In this document: piece after piece, positions 51,384 to 62,490 of the stretch | Numbering within the stretch: the stretch's first letter is position 1 | Layout of the letters: every line of letters starts with the position of its first letter | Source: Brachypterus glaber | Lineage: Eukaryota; Arthropoda; Insecta; Coleoptera; Kateretidae | Direction of reading: 5' to 3' | Assembly (NCBI GenBank): GCA_958510825.1 | Contig: OY294047.1 | Coordinates: 46,421,365 to 46,485,364, forward strand | Length of the DNA: 64,000 bases | The notes under the pieces: generated by a model | Told to the model about the DNA's origin: nothing | What the model saw: the letters and a program-made list of their open reading frames with translations, nothing else | The model's database searches: none | Made by a program: the position numbers and the translations under genes

Positions 51384-52150
51384 AATAAAAGAGAAACAGA
51401 AAATAAATGTATTTAAGTTTAAAATTACATTTTATGTAATGCACTTTCGACTTAGGTTAGTTTTAAGAAACAAAAAACTTTTAAATTTTTTGTAGGGTCC
51501 TATAAAAATAACTTTAATAAGTACACAGTGGCGCCCAATTCGAAAGGGTTCATTTTTATAACTATGTAACTTTTGTTTGAGGTTAACAGTCAACCAAGAT
51601 TTCAGTTATTTCTTTTAACCGTGTACAATATTCTAGAAATTCAAAAAATATTTTTTTTCTTTGTATTTTCTTAAAAGTATCCTATAAGTGAACAGTTAAT
51701 GTTTAACGTTTTATATTGTATTATCAAAAATTTTGTGTATTTAATTTACTCCTTATATATCTAGATAAAATAATGTATTGTTACAGTGTAAGAATATAAA
51801 TAAGCTGACAAATAAATCAAGTTTAGATTTAAATGTTTTTTTTATCTGTAAACCTTTATTTTTTACTACAAGTTAGGTACTAAATTTTTTCAAACCCGCT
51901 TGGAGTACAGTACAGTATTTAAAATTGAGAACTGTCCTAAAAAAATTTATTTCAAGCACAAAAATTCTCTTTAATTTTCGAGATACACGGTATTTTACAA
52001 AAAATATTTCTCTTTAGATATAGAGGCTCTATCATAGAGCGCCAATAACCTGCTCGTGCAAGTTGCTGTGAATCAAAACTATAAACCTTTGGCTCATGAA
52101 CAAAACTTTCATCGAACGCACCTAATTTCGTAAATTCTAAAATCTGGCAA
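51384..52150. other. 3' flank of the first Rbp1 gene and spacer to the paralogue
   Basis: AATAAA-type signals occur right after the stop (near 51384 and 51401) and again near 51810. The spacer to the next 5' UTR exon is AT-rich with no other feature seen. The two genes are therefore less than 1 kb apart. Confidence 0.5.
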
Positions 52151-52322
52151 CGCCGCTTTTAAGTCTTGTCTGAGTCGCCATCTTGATATTTGTCTACAAG
52201 AAGATTATTCGAAGGTGAACCGTTTGTTTGTGCTATAGTTTCTTTTTTCCTATTATTTGTTTTAAAATAATAGCCAAATATTAGGGTTTAAATTCGAATT
52301 TGTTTAGTTAAATAAATCACAG
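52150..52322 (+). other. Probable 5' UTR exon of the second Rbp1-like gene
   Basis: A donor AATCACAG|GTGAGTAA lies at 52322/52323, and the coding exon begins with an acceptor (TATTTTTAG) 4 bp before the ATG. The region GAGTCGCCATCTTGATATTT near 52170 resembles the transcript start of the first copy (CGCCATCTT). The 5' limit is approximate. Confidence 0.5.
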
Positions 52323-52705
52323 GTGAGTAAAATGGTCATTTTGCGTCATTGAAATAAGGGTACGCTACGCGAAATATGGAAGCCATGCAAAAATTTCTCT
52401 TTTACTTTCATTTGTTTTTAAGAATTACTTTTCATGAAATTCAACTTTAAAAAAACAAATACTAGAAGTAGCTATACCTCAGATATATCTGTCCATAGTT
52501 TGTTTCGGGCCGCCCGAGCGAGACAAAAATTATAGAAGATATTTATAACGGATCTGTTTTTCGTTTTATGTAGAAAAAAAAAAATAGCCATAAAACGGGG
52601 GTCTGTTCAAAAATTGCGTGAAGCTTGACGACTAGTCGTCTAAATAGTTCACAGTTGACCAGCTTCTTAGCTTCAAGGGTTCATTTAGTTATTATTTTTA
52701 GAGTT

Positions 52706-53892
52706 ATGTCTCGTTATCGTGAATGGGACCTTTCTTGCAAGGTATACATTGGTAACTTGGGCTCTTCTGCAAGTAAACATGACATCGAAAATGCATGTAA
52801 CAAATATGGACCATTAAGAAACGTGTGGGTTGCTAGAAACCCAACTGGTTTTGCATTTGTTGAATTTGAAGACCCTCGGGATGCGGAGGATGCAGTTAGA
52901 GGTTTAGATGGAACGTAAGTAGTGATAAGTTAAGAATGCTTTTTAGCTAAGGAGCATAATAGCCAATCAACATAAAATTTTAAAATTATTTTTTTTTATG
53001 GTCATACATAGAAAAAACGGATTCCTTGAACCAAGGACACGTGTCTTTGTATATGTTCAAAGCCATATTCTCTTGTTTCAAGGCTGGCATTTTCTTGAAC
53101 CAAAGTCAATGTCATTGAATAAAGAGCGCGGATTTTTATTCCAAAATCCGCGCTCTTTATTCAAGGACATTGACTTTGGTTCAAGAAAATGCCAGCCTTG
53201 AAACAAGAGAATATGGCTTTGAACATATACAAAGACACGTGGAATAAAAATCCGCGCTCTTTATTCAATGACATTGACTTTGGTTCAAGAAAATGCCAGC
53301 CGAAACAAGAGAATATGGCTTTGAACATATACAAAGACACGTGTCCTTGGTTCAAGGAATCCGTTTTTTCTATGTACCTAAATCCCTTTGATTTTTATGA
53401 AAGCGTAAAAGGGCCATTTTTTTTTTAAATTTTTATAATTATGTATTAATTTAATATCATAGAATTAAACGCCGCCATCTTTAATTCTGGGTTTAATATC
53501 ATAGAATAAAATCGCCGCCATCTTTAATTCTATGTTTAATATCATTGAATTAAATCCGCCATCTTTAATTCTGTGAATTTAAACACAGAATTAAAGATCG
53601 CGGCTATCAAATTATATAATATCATATAACACAGCATTAAAGATGGCGGATTTAGATATATTATTATTTTGAAAACAGAATTAAATAAAATCTTTGCAAA
53701 ATTTTGGCTGTAGAAATAGTTGATCTGAATGATTTTCCCGTTTTTTAAAATAAAGAGGAAAAATATAAAATAAGTTTTATCTGTTAGCCGATGCTGCGGA
53801 ACAAGAGTTCGCGTCGAGATGTCCAGTGGTCGTACCAGAAGGGGCGGAGGCCGAGGCGGTGGCCGCCGTCCCCCTTACCGCAGATATTCCAG
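52706..53892 (+). CDS. Rbp1-like SR splicing factor, second tandem copy (3' exon not found)
   Basis: Two coding exons, 52706-52914 and 53788-53892, phase 2 at both ends exactly as in the first copy. The first exon is the same length (209 bp) and encodes an [31 protein letters not shown]. The second continues [20 protein letters not shown] and a Gly/Arg stretch ([17 protein letters not shown]) four codons longer than in copy 1. No RS-domain exon was found from 53893 to 64000, so it should lie beyond the window, unless only the alternative end (57919) is used. Differences in the RRM (ENACNKYG against ESAFSKYG) show it is not a recent duplicate. Probably the Rbp1/Rbp1-like type of pair. Confidence 0.88.
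53005..53376. mobile_element. Foldback in the second Rbp1-like gene, with one arm duplicated
   Basis: Ends TACATAGAAAAAACGGATTC and its complement. Arms contain GGACACGTGTCTTTGTATAT, GAATATGGCTTTGAACATA and TCCGCGCTCTTTATTCA. The right arm is present twice in tandem, the second repeat starting near 53240. Short ORFs on both strands here are by-products. Confidence 0.85.
53451..53660. repeat. Small tandem repeat, about 42-bp unit, with inverted copies
   Basis: Three direct units (TTTAATATCATAGAATTAAA, then GCCGCCATCTTTAATTCT) at 53451-53576. Two inverted GAATTAAAGAT-type units follow. It adjoins the foldback just upstream and may be its relative. Confidence 0.7.
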
Positions 53893-54268
53893 GTCAGTAC
53901 TCAAATTAATTAGCAAAATTATTTAATATTTATTTATTTAGGTGGTAGGTAACAATACGGATAATTTTAAATAAGTAAAATACAGTTTTTTTGGATTGTA
54001 TTTGAATATACAACTTCAGTGGTAGCCATATTTAAAAGTAACAAAATTTTTTTCGAGATGAACTGTATGTGTGACTTGTACCGCCATAATTTTAACGCCC
54101 AGAGTGCCCGTCATAATATCTACATATAGCCGTCGCAATTACTATAGACGATTGTGACTCCCACTTGCTCGCATCCTGCCTTACAAAGCTTAAAGTTGAT
54201 AGCGCGCTCGTCTATAGTGAAAATTATTACTATACACGGTGTATTTGAAATAGGGTCCGAAATTTTAA

Positions 54269-54325
54269 GGGGTGATTCTACATCAGAAAATATGACAAAT
54301 AGTTCCTATAAACATATGTCCAAGA
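54269..54325. repeat. Dispersed repeat, copy 2 (GGGGTGATTCTACATC)
   Basis: Related to 4987-5040: GATTCTACATCAGAAAATAT, then TTCCTATAAACATATGTCC. Boundaries not resolved. Confidence 0.45.
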
Positions 54326-54812
54326 TTATGTAGAATTGCAGAAATAATAGACTTCTATAGTATAAGGGGCCTGCCTGCCAGTCATGTCATCAACTAATTT
54401 TTTTGTGAACTTTTAAATATGGGCACTGTTGCACTCGTATAAGGTTAAGGGATAAACAGATACAATTTTTTTTTTGAAGATTTTGGCGTGTACATACGCT
54501 GTTTTTATCCCGTACCATTCATTTAACTATATTTTAATTTTTGATATTTTAAGTGAACATTTTTTTAGCTTGTTTTTATCGAGACATCTAATAATTTTTT
54601 ATTGCATATTTTTAATCTTATTCAATAAATATTTAAGGATGATGGACAATATAAAAAATCTAAATACCTAAAAATGCATGTGTGTATATTACTTATTCAC
54701 GTTATTTGCAATAAAAAGCAGCCTATTTAAGTTTGTGCTGTAAAAAAGTTCACAGGCCACATTCTGGGAAAAGCCATGTAGGTATTGTTTTATAGTTATT
54801 TTCTTAACTAGT

Positions 54813-54922
54813 GTATTAAGTGGATAAAATCACTTAATACACGAGTTGAGAATTTAATTTTATCCAACACCTTTTATTTTTAAATAAAAATTTATAATTT
54901 TGCGAAAAATTATGTCAAAAAT
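54813..54922. repeat. Dispersed repeat (CTTAATACACGAGTTGAG), copy 2
   Basis: Nearly identical to 18448-18555 over about 108 bp, including TTATCCAACACCTTTTATTT. It ends just before the foldback at 54949. Confidence 0.65.
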
Positions 54923-54948
54923 GAATGTGCAATTGTCCTTATGCTTTA

Positions 54949-55462
54949 GGGAGCGTTCAAGTATTACGTAACGCTCTAGGCGGGGGGGGGGGGGTCTCGA
55001 AAACGTTACGCCGCGTTACAGGGGTGGGTGTCAGTAAAAACGTTACGTAACACTTAAAAAATTATAAACTTATAAAATGTTTATTGGATCACGTTTTTAA
55101 CAATGATCTAGGCTTAAAGAGACGGATTCCTTGCAAATTTTATTGCACACGGCGTGGTTAACAAACAGTTAACTAAATCTTCTAAACAAAAACAATTAGA
55201 GATGGAAAACCATAGCCAAACCGGTTTTCGGTTAACCGGTTTCGGAAATTACATCAGACCGGTTTTAGGTTAAAACACGGAAGCAATAACCGGTTAAAAA
55301 ACGGTTTAAACCATAAAGCAAAATATCCTTTTTTTTACTTTTTGTAAAATGTTACGTAACAAATAGGGGGGGTGGTTGGGTCTCGAAAATGTTACGCCGC
55401 GTTACATGGGAGGGGGTAAAAAATGGCCAAATTTTGCGTTACGTAATACTTGAACGCTTCCT
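54949..55462. mobile_element. MITE with GCGTTCAAGTATTACGTAAC ends, 514 bp
   Basis: Terminal GGGAGCGTTCAAGTATTACG and inverted GCGTTACGTAATACTTGAAC. Inside are G-runs and repeated ACGCCGCGTTACA motifs. It is a longer relative of the elements at 15267 and 62491. The inner part around 55200-55320 has mirrored AAACCGGTT motifs. Confidence 0.75.
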
Positions 55463-55928
55463 TATCTGGCAGCAAACTTGCATAGCATCAAACTTGCGTA
55501 CAAATTGCTACGTGAAAAGGCGCTTTAATAAAAGAAGGTTTTTAGGTTTACAACCTTAAATTGTAAGCACCTAGTAAAATATCAACTCTTTATATTTTGC
55601 AAATAGAAATTATAAATCACGTGTTAAATATGTATTTTTAGTTTTAACCATCATCCTTAATAATACATTCCATAGAAGAAATTGATAATTCTAATGTACT
55701 TAATAATAAATTAACTACCTAAACGACCTTCATCAATATGTGGAATTAACTTTATGATATTTTATGGGAAAATATATTGCAATTAAAGTACTTATTAATA
55801 GACTGATGTTATCAGTAGTAAAGTTATTTAAAATAGGTACTATAAAAGTAATCCATAAAATTTGGAATTAAAATAAATGATATATCCTTTTAAGGATCCT
55901 TTCAAATAAAAAAATGTTATATTATGAC

Positions 55929-56182
55929 CAACGAACTAATAACTCTTCTCTCTAGAATACGCATACCGTTAATATAAAGTATCGCCAACATCTCGGTTTG
56001 TTAGTAAACAAATAGTAGGTATATTCAGGCCTGAACAATAACAATTACCAGTAACTGTTATTGTTGTCTCTGTTAGAACAAAGCTGTGCGAGTAGGACAG
56101 ACAAATGTATATGTTGGCTACGTTTTTGTCAGTTTTTACAAATGAAATGCCTATTCTAGAGAGAAGAGTTATTAGTTCGTTG
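55929..56182. mobile_element. hAT-type MITE, 254 bp, copy 1, with 8-bp target duplication
   Basis: Ends CAACGAACTAATAACTCTTC and the exact complement. The flanks carry ATTATGAC on both sides (55921-55928 and 56183-56190), an 8-bp duplication typical of hAT elements. A second 254-bp copy is at 58576-58829. Confidence 0.92.
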
Positions 56183-56245
56183 ATTATGACTCACATATGT
56201 CGACCTTTGCAGACCACATTTTAAGGCGAAAATTCTCAGTTATAA

Positions 56246-56938
56246 TTAAGGGGACTTTTCGTTTTATAATTGGAAAAAAAATAAACTTTCTATTTTTTTT
56301 TTGTGAAAAGAATATTTTATTTATTGAACTGATTTCTTTTGGACATATTTATAAAACATATATATTCTTAATATATTTTTTTGCATTTTTAGTACATCTT
56401 GACCACTTCAGAGGGCGTCTTCCAAAAGACACTTTTTAAATGGCTCCACAGTTTTTGGGCTTCCTGTAACACATAGAGTAAAAACTCCAACGGGATTCAA
56501 TTCATAAGACTAAATACTAGTAACCAAACCTAAAAAATATTCAATTTTTAATATTTTTATCATTTTATAAACATTTTCTCAAAAATGAAAAATAAAAGTC
56601 ATTTCATTTTCCAGAAAAATATTTATAAAATTATAATATTAAAAATAGAATATTTTTTAGGTTTAGTTACTAGTGTTTAGTCTTATGAATAGAATCCCAT
56701 TGGAATTTTTTACTCTATGTGTTATAGGAAGTCCAAAAACTGTGGAGCTGTGTAAAAAGTGTATTTTGGACACCCTCTGAAGTGGTCAAGATGTACTAAA
56801 AATGCAAAAAAAAAATTATATTCTTAATATGTTTTATAAATATGCCCAAAACAAATCAGTTCAATATTCTTTTCAAATAAAAAAAAATAATAAAAAAAAG
56901 TTTATTTTTTTCCAATTATGAAACGAAAAGTCCCATTA
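56246..56938. mobile_element. 693-bp TTAA-ended foldback
   Basis: Ends TTAAGGGGACTTTTCGTTT and, reverse-complemented, TTAATGGGACTTTTCGTTT. The arms of about 340 bp mirror each other: ACATCTTGACCACTTCAGAG, AACACATAGAGTAAAAACTC, GTAACCAAACCTAAAAAATA. The unpaired centre is very short. It starts 63 bp past the hAT-type MITE. Confidence 0.9.
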
Positions 56939-57918
56939 AAAAATATTAAAATGTTTTTTTTATTCTACAGTTGAAGAGTTGCTTGAGTGCCTAACGTCAT
57001 TTCAAAGTCAAATATATTTAATATTATAAAGACAAAAAAAAAATCGAAAAAAGGGCGACGTTAAGCACTTAAGCAACTCTTTAACTAAACAATGGTAAAA
57101 ACCACATGCCGATATTTGTATTTCTAACCGAGAATTTATGGATGAAAAAAGCCTTACAAATGCCTAAAAATGCATTTTAAATTTTCTCAGGTCATTACAA
57201 TTATCAATTTCCATTCTGATTGTCAAATAAAGATATAGTAACCGCGTTTCATGAGTTACCTGGGTCAGTTTAGATCAAATTAATTAATTATTTATAGTTT
57301 TAATATTAATTTTGAAATTAATATTTATTAAAACAGTAAATAATATATTTTATAATAAAATATAATAATATATAAATTATTTCTTATAACTTTGTTAAAG
57401 TTTATTTATAGGTTAAAAATAGTCTCAGAACTACAAAATTTCAAAGATTTCATAGAATTAGATTTAATGCAAGATTTAGCACTTGCATTGCATACAATAT
57501 TAACTATTTTTTAAAATTACTAAAAACCACCCAATAATATTAAACTTTATTCAATGAGAGAATACGACTCTGACGTAAATTAAAAAGCAATCTGTAGTGT
57601 AATTGAATCTTATTTATTAAGACTTAATACAAAATTATTATATAGAAAATGTATATAAACAAAAATCATTTATTAAGTCTTAAGAAATAAGTTTCAATTA
57701 CCCTACAAGTGCTATTTAGTTTTTGCGCTGTGACGTCAGTCGTATTTTCTCGTTGAATGGAGTTTATTAAGAATACTGTTCAATAGTCATTCTAGTGTGG
57801 TTTGTGGTATTAAATTTTGTGGTTTGGGCAAATCTAAACTGGCCCAAGTGGACATTTAATATCCCTATATTATATAAACATTTACATTTATAAATTCATT
57901 TTGGCGCACATTTTGCAG

Positions 57919-57955
57919 GGCATCAGCGCCTCTGCTGTCGTATACTCCCCCTTGA
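57919..57955 (+). other. Conserved alternative (poison) exon of the second Rbp1-like gene, coding part
   Basis: Acceptor CACATTTTGCAG at 57915-57918 joins exon 2 in phase 2 to give RASAPLLSYTPP and TGA at 57953-57955, predicting a 116-aa protein without RS domain. It aligns at about 80% or better with 50375-50411 and its flanks (TTGGCGCA before; GAGACC, CTGCTC, TTTGGCC and CATCAAAA after). The downstream part to about 58410 has several AACAAATTTTGAGCAAAA-like repeats and many TCAAC motifs. Confidence 0.6.
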
Positions 57956-58503
57956 GACCACATTCCCTTCCACCACCTGCTCTCGTTTGGCCCAACACAT
58001 CAAAAAAATCATCTATCGTCGACACACCTCAACAATCTTGACCAAAAACGTCATCCGCAACAAATTCTGACCAAAAAAACGTCAACGGCAACAAATTTGA
58101 GCAAAAAATGCCAGCCGCACCAATTTTGAGCAACAAAACAGCAAACTAGAGTGACCATTATATTCCTCCATCCACCCAGTGGTGCCCTTTCACCAGCGCA
58201 ACTCGTTCTAGCGTTATTCCAACAACATTCTTCTAAGCAACTCTAGTTGATCAATCCAGTCTTCCGACAACCACATTAATTCAACAATAATCAACCCAAA
58301 AATCAACTTACCGGTCGCAACAGTGAATACCAAAATATCTCAACAAATACTCAACTTTATTATAATCAACACATCAAAAACAGCTTACTCACAAAAATCT
58401 GGTGGGATATACTAAAATTGATTATATTTAATGATTTGTGTGTGAAATTTGTTTAGTAAGATTTTTATATTGAAATAAATAGAATGGTTCTTACCTATTC
58501 TGA

Positions 58504-58877
58504 CCTCCTTAGGATGAACGCGGCAAATCCAGATGGTAATACAGTTGATATTTCTGCGACCGCTTATGTAAAAATCAACGAACAAACAACTCTTCTCTCT
58601 AGAATACGCATACCGTTAATATAAAGTATCGCCAACATCTCGGTTTGTTTGTAAACAAATAGTAGGTATGTTCAGGCCTGAACAATAACAATTACCAGTA
58701 ACTGTTATTGTTGTGTCTGTTAGAACAAAGCTGTGCGAGTAAGACAGACAAATGTATATGTTGGCTACGTTTTTTTCAGTTTTTACAAATAAAATGCCTA
58801 TTCTAGAGAGAAGAGTTATTCGTTCGTTGGTAAAAATCCACTGCTATCTGGATTTGCCGGGCTCATCCTAAGGAGGG
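58504..58877. mobile_element. MITE (CCTCCTTAGGATGA ends) split by a hAT-type MITE
   Basis: Outer ends CCTCCTTAGGATGAACGCGG and, reverse-complemented, CCTCCTTAGGATGAGCCCGG, each followed by CAAATCCAGAT. Removing the inner element and one target copy leaves about 112 bp. It shows order of insertion: this element first, hAT-type second. Confidence 0.8.
58576..58829. mobile_element. hAT-type MITE, 254 bp, copy 2, with 8-bp target duplication
   Basis: Same length and structure as copy 1, ends CAACGAACAAACAACTC and complement. The target duplication GTAAAAAT is exact on both sides (58568-58575 and 58830-58837). High identity to copy 1 suggests both moved fairly recently. Confidence 0.92.
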
Positions 58878-60978
58878 CAGTATTGTCAAAAACGTTTATT
58901 TAGTTGGCCATGTAATACATATGTTATACATCTACCATATTCAGGTTAAAATTAAATAAACAATTTTGATGAAAAAAGTAATGCCTACTTTTTTATTTTA
59001 GTATAATTATTTACTAGATTTTTTTCAATTTCAAGTTAATGTTTTATGATGAATTACATTTGTTTTTCAAAAAAGAATGAGATATAAATTCTTTTAGAAT
59101 ATTTAACGTGTATCGAAAATATTGCTCTTGTAGTTAAAATAGCTTGAATTGGGGATTTTTCGGATTTTGTTTTGTGGACTGGTTCTGGCCAATAGAGGTT
59201 AAATCCTTGTTACAATGATGACTTGAAATAGTCCAAAACTAAATAATATTTAGTTTATATTATAGTGAAACTCAACAAACAATTTTACATTTTCCGGGGA
59301 AAGGCTTTTGTTCGTAATAAAAATAATTTTTTTTAGACATTTTTGCTGTAAAAGTACACTTTTTGATTTTTTTAAAGTAAAAATTATTTGAAAAATATTT
59401 AACATGAAATAATTTTTAAAGTAAATATTTAATAAATAAACAATTGTAATAAAACCACTTTGAAATATAGAAATGAAAATTCGGTATTGGGCGCCTTGTG
59501 GTTTTTGAGACTCTTTAGGGGTTGTAGGTTGATAGAAATAACTGGTTTGTGAATGGAGAGTTTTATTAGGCAAATAGTAGACCAATTTGAGAGGGTTTGT
59601 GCTGACACATCGTGCACAAAACCATGGTAAAAGCTAAGATACAAGATTTAAAATTAGTTACAAAATTAAATTATAAATTAGTAATATTCTTACCTAAGAC
59701 ACCAGACAGCTACATTTAGATATTATTTAAAATATCTGTAAATATAGGATCCATCCAGAGGATGAATTAACTTTTCACAGTTGCACATGAGTGCTAGAAC
59801 AAAATGGCACCTTTGATAAGAAAGGGAAACGGATCCTTCGTCACAAATGTGACGTCACAAACTTAAATATATTTTGAATATTCTATATATGCAACACAAA
59901 TTACGCTGTCTGGATTAACTTATGAAATACTATTTTAATACATAATTACCGATTAAATATTGGTTATTTTATTTCGCTACACAATATTGTTTAAAAATTA
60001 AATTTAAAACACAGTTACTTATTTTGTAAAATAAGCAACTTTATAAATATATTACAGCTATTTTTCTTTTCAAGGTGTAGAAAACCATTTAGGTTAATAT
60101 TTAACACATAAGGGTCACGGTCAGAAAACAAATATAATTTATTACTGGTGGATCAAACTAATATTTACCAATACTGCGGTATAAAAAAAACTATTTTTTA
60201 CAGTAGAACACTTGAAACTTTATTTCACCAACCGGTTTGCCACGTCGCGACGTGTTATGACTTGCACATCAAAATTTAATTCCTTTTTCGAAAAAAAAAA
60301 AAAAAATATTTGAAAAACACGTTTATTTATTTTTAAATTCCAAGTGGCTTATACTATGTAATAATAATAATATATTATCCAATAAATACAGATAATAAGA
60401 CAATTACCAGCTTTATTTTAAATAGATAAACTCAATAATAACCCCCGCTTGGCTTTTACTTTATTGAGTGGATAATTATTTATTTTACCCACTCAACTGT
60501 CACTTGTCAAATTATTTTCTTGTAAATGTCATTAAAATTTTTAATAAAAATATGAATTCATAAGCTATTTATTGGATAAAACCTTGTATGGCACTCATGG
60601 GTAAACCGATATTACCCATGAGAAAATTAACCTGCTTGGCTGACGCCTCTCATGGGTAATATCTTACTTTACCCACTAGTACCATAAATAACTAATTTTA
60701 GTGTCTATTTACTTCGGAAAATAGTGTTTTTATTCTAATTTTTGCGAGCCCCCGACCACTATTATAGTAATGGTATTTATTACTATTAGTATTATTATTT
60801 ATATTGTTAGTACTACATATTTATTAGTAATAGCAGTAAACGTTTTTTATTGATTTTAAGAATAAATACAATATTTTCGATACACGTTAATTTCGGTGCC
60901 ACTCGCTAATTTTATTTACTTTATTAAAATACATAGTTATTTAAATAGAATCTATAATTTATTTGAGGCGTATATATA
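58878..60978. other. AT-rich stretch, no gene recognised
   Basis: Presumed intron or 3' flank of the second Rbp1-like gene. Short ORFs near 59250-59644 show no family resemblance and no splice context. Around 60425-60680 there are mirrored TTTACCCACT and CTCATGGGTAATAT motifs, perhaps a degraded inverted-repeat element. Confidence 0.4.
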
Positions 60979-62033
60979 TTTACAGTATTATTAATTTGAG
61001 CCATTTCGCCTCAATGACTATTTATATCGTAAAAAATCTAAAACAGAAAATAAAATTAAAATGTTCTTATCAGGCGCACCTATTTCTAGATACGCTGGTA
61101 AGGTATTGCGTTTAAAATAATACTTATCTGCTATATCTTCTTTACCTAAAAAATATTAGTCAATACCTTACCAAAGTTTAAAAATTTTGCCTAAATAGAG
61201 AATTTTCAATAAAATTCTTGATAAATCGTTAAAATAATTAAAAAGAACGAAAAACTGAATAAAAGTTAACTTCTAACGTTTCGGGATCTAATCTGATCCC
61301 GTTTTCAAAGAAAATTATTAGTTTTGAAAGAATTTGTGCAATATTTGTCTTTATCAATCAAAATATGACAAATGTCAAAATATGTCATTTGGAGGTAATT
61401 GAAACAAAGACACCTGTAACAATAAAAAGGTGTAGAGAAATTAATTTGGAAAAGGCGTTTTTGTTGAAAACGTGTAGAGAAGTTAATTTGGAAAAAACTT
61501 TTATTGAAGAGGGCAAAGTTAAGTTACCGCGTAATACTTAAGTATTGGTGTCATTAAGTATTGGTGTCCAAATATTAGATAAAGGTGAAGAGCCTTCGCT
61601 AATACAGTTATCTCTGCATAATTTTATGAAAATTGATTCTTTTAGCTTTCGTATTTCTGTGATAGGCTCTTAAGTTAAAATGTTTGTATTATCAAATAAA
61701 AAATGGTGACAATTATTAAATGAGTGATCAACTAATTTTGAACTTTTATTCAGTTTTTCGTTCTTTTTAATTATTTTAACGATTTATCAAGAATTTTATT
61801 GAAAATTCTCTATTTAGGCAAAATTTTTAAACTTTGGTAAGGTATTGACTAATAATATTTTTTAGGTAAAGAAGATATAGCAGATAAGTATTATTTTAAA
61901 CGCAATACCTTACCAGCGCATCTAGAAATAGGTGCGCATGATAAAAACATTTTAATTTTATTTTCTGTTTTAGATTTTTTACGATATAAATAGTCATTGA
62001 GGCGAAATGGCTCAAATTAATAATACTGTAAAC
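60979..62033. mobile_element. 1055-bp element with terminal inverted repeats of about 297 bp
   Basis: Arms 60979-61277 and 61737-62033 are near-perfect inverted copies, beginning TTTACAGTATTATTAATTTG and including CATTTCGCCTCAATGACTAT and AATACCTTACCA. The central 460 bp has no ORF of note; a small palindrome (GGGATCTAATCTGATCCC) lies at about 61275. A long-TIR, non-autonomous DNA element. Confidence 0.85.
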
Positions 62034-62490
62034 ATAGTTATTTATCAAGTTTAAACTTAACCTTCTCGCAAGGGACTGTTTTCATTTTAATGTCAGGATG
62101 TGGCAAGAATCCAAAGGAGGTTAAAACTTATTTAGTTTGCCTAATGTTGTCATCTGTTTTAAAAAGGCACAAATTTTGATTTTCTTATAGTTTTTTTTTC
62201 AAATTTTGCATTTATTTTCCAATTTGCTTTTGTAAAAATTAACCTTAGTTAATTCAAATGATTTTTTTTTGGGACTTTTTTATATTACACAAATATTTTA
62301 ATTATAGTAATATAAATTTAGCGATTTGCACTCTTTGTATGAAATCTTTTGAAAACACAACGTAAATACAGGTGAAATCGCCTGTCTTGACAAAAATTAA
62401 AATATAGGTTTCTTTTCTATAGATTTTATTTGAAATACAAAATAAATAAATTTTAAAGTAAATGAATCTACAGCTTTGGGTATTCCATAA

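Noticed and set aside
53451..53660. CRISPR-like direct repeats
   Set aside because: Eukaryotic context, no unique spacers of constant length; a simple tandem repeat next to a foldback.
59250..59644. Overlapping 111- and 71-codon minus-strand ORFs
   Set aside because: No recognisable domain, AT-driven composition, no splice or promoter support.
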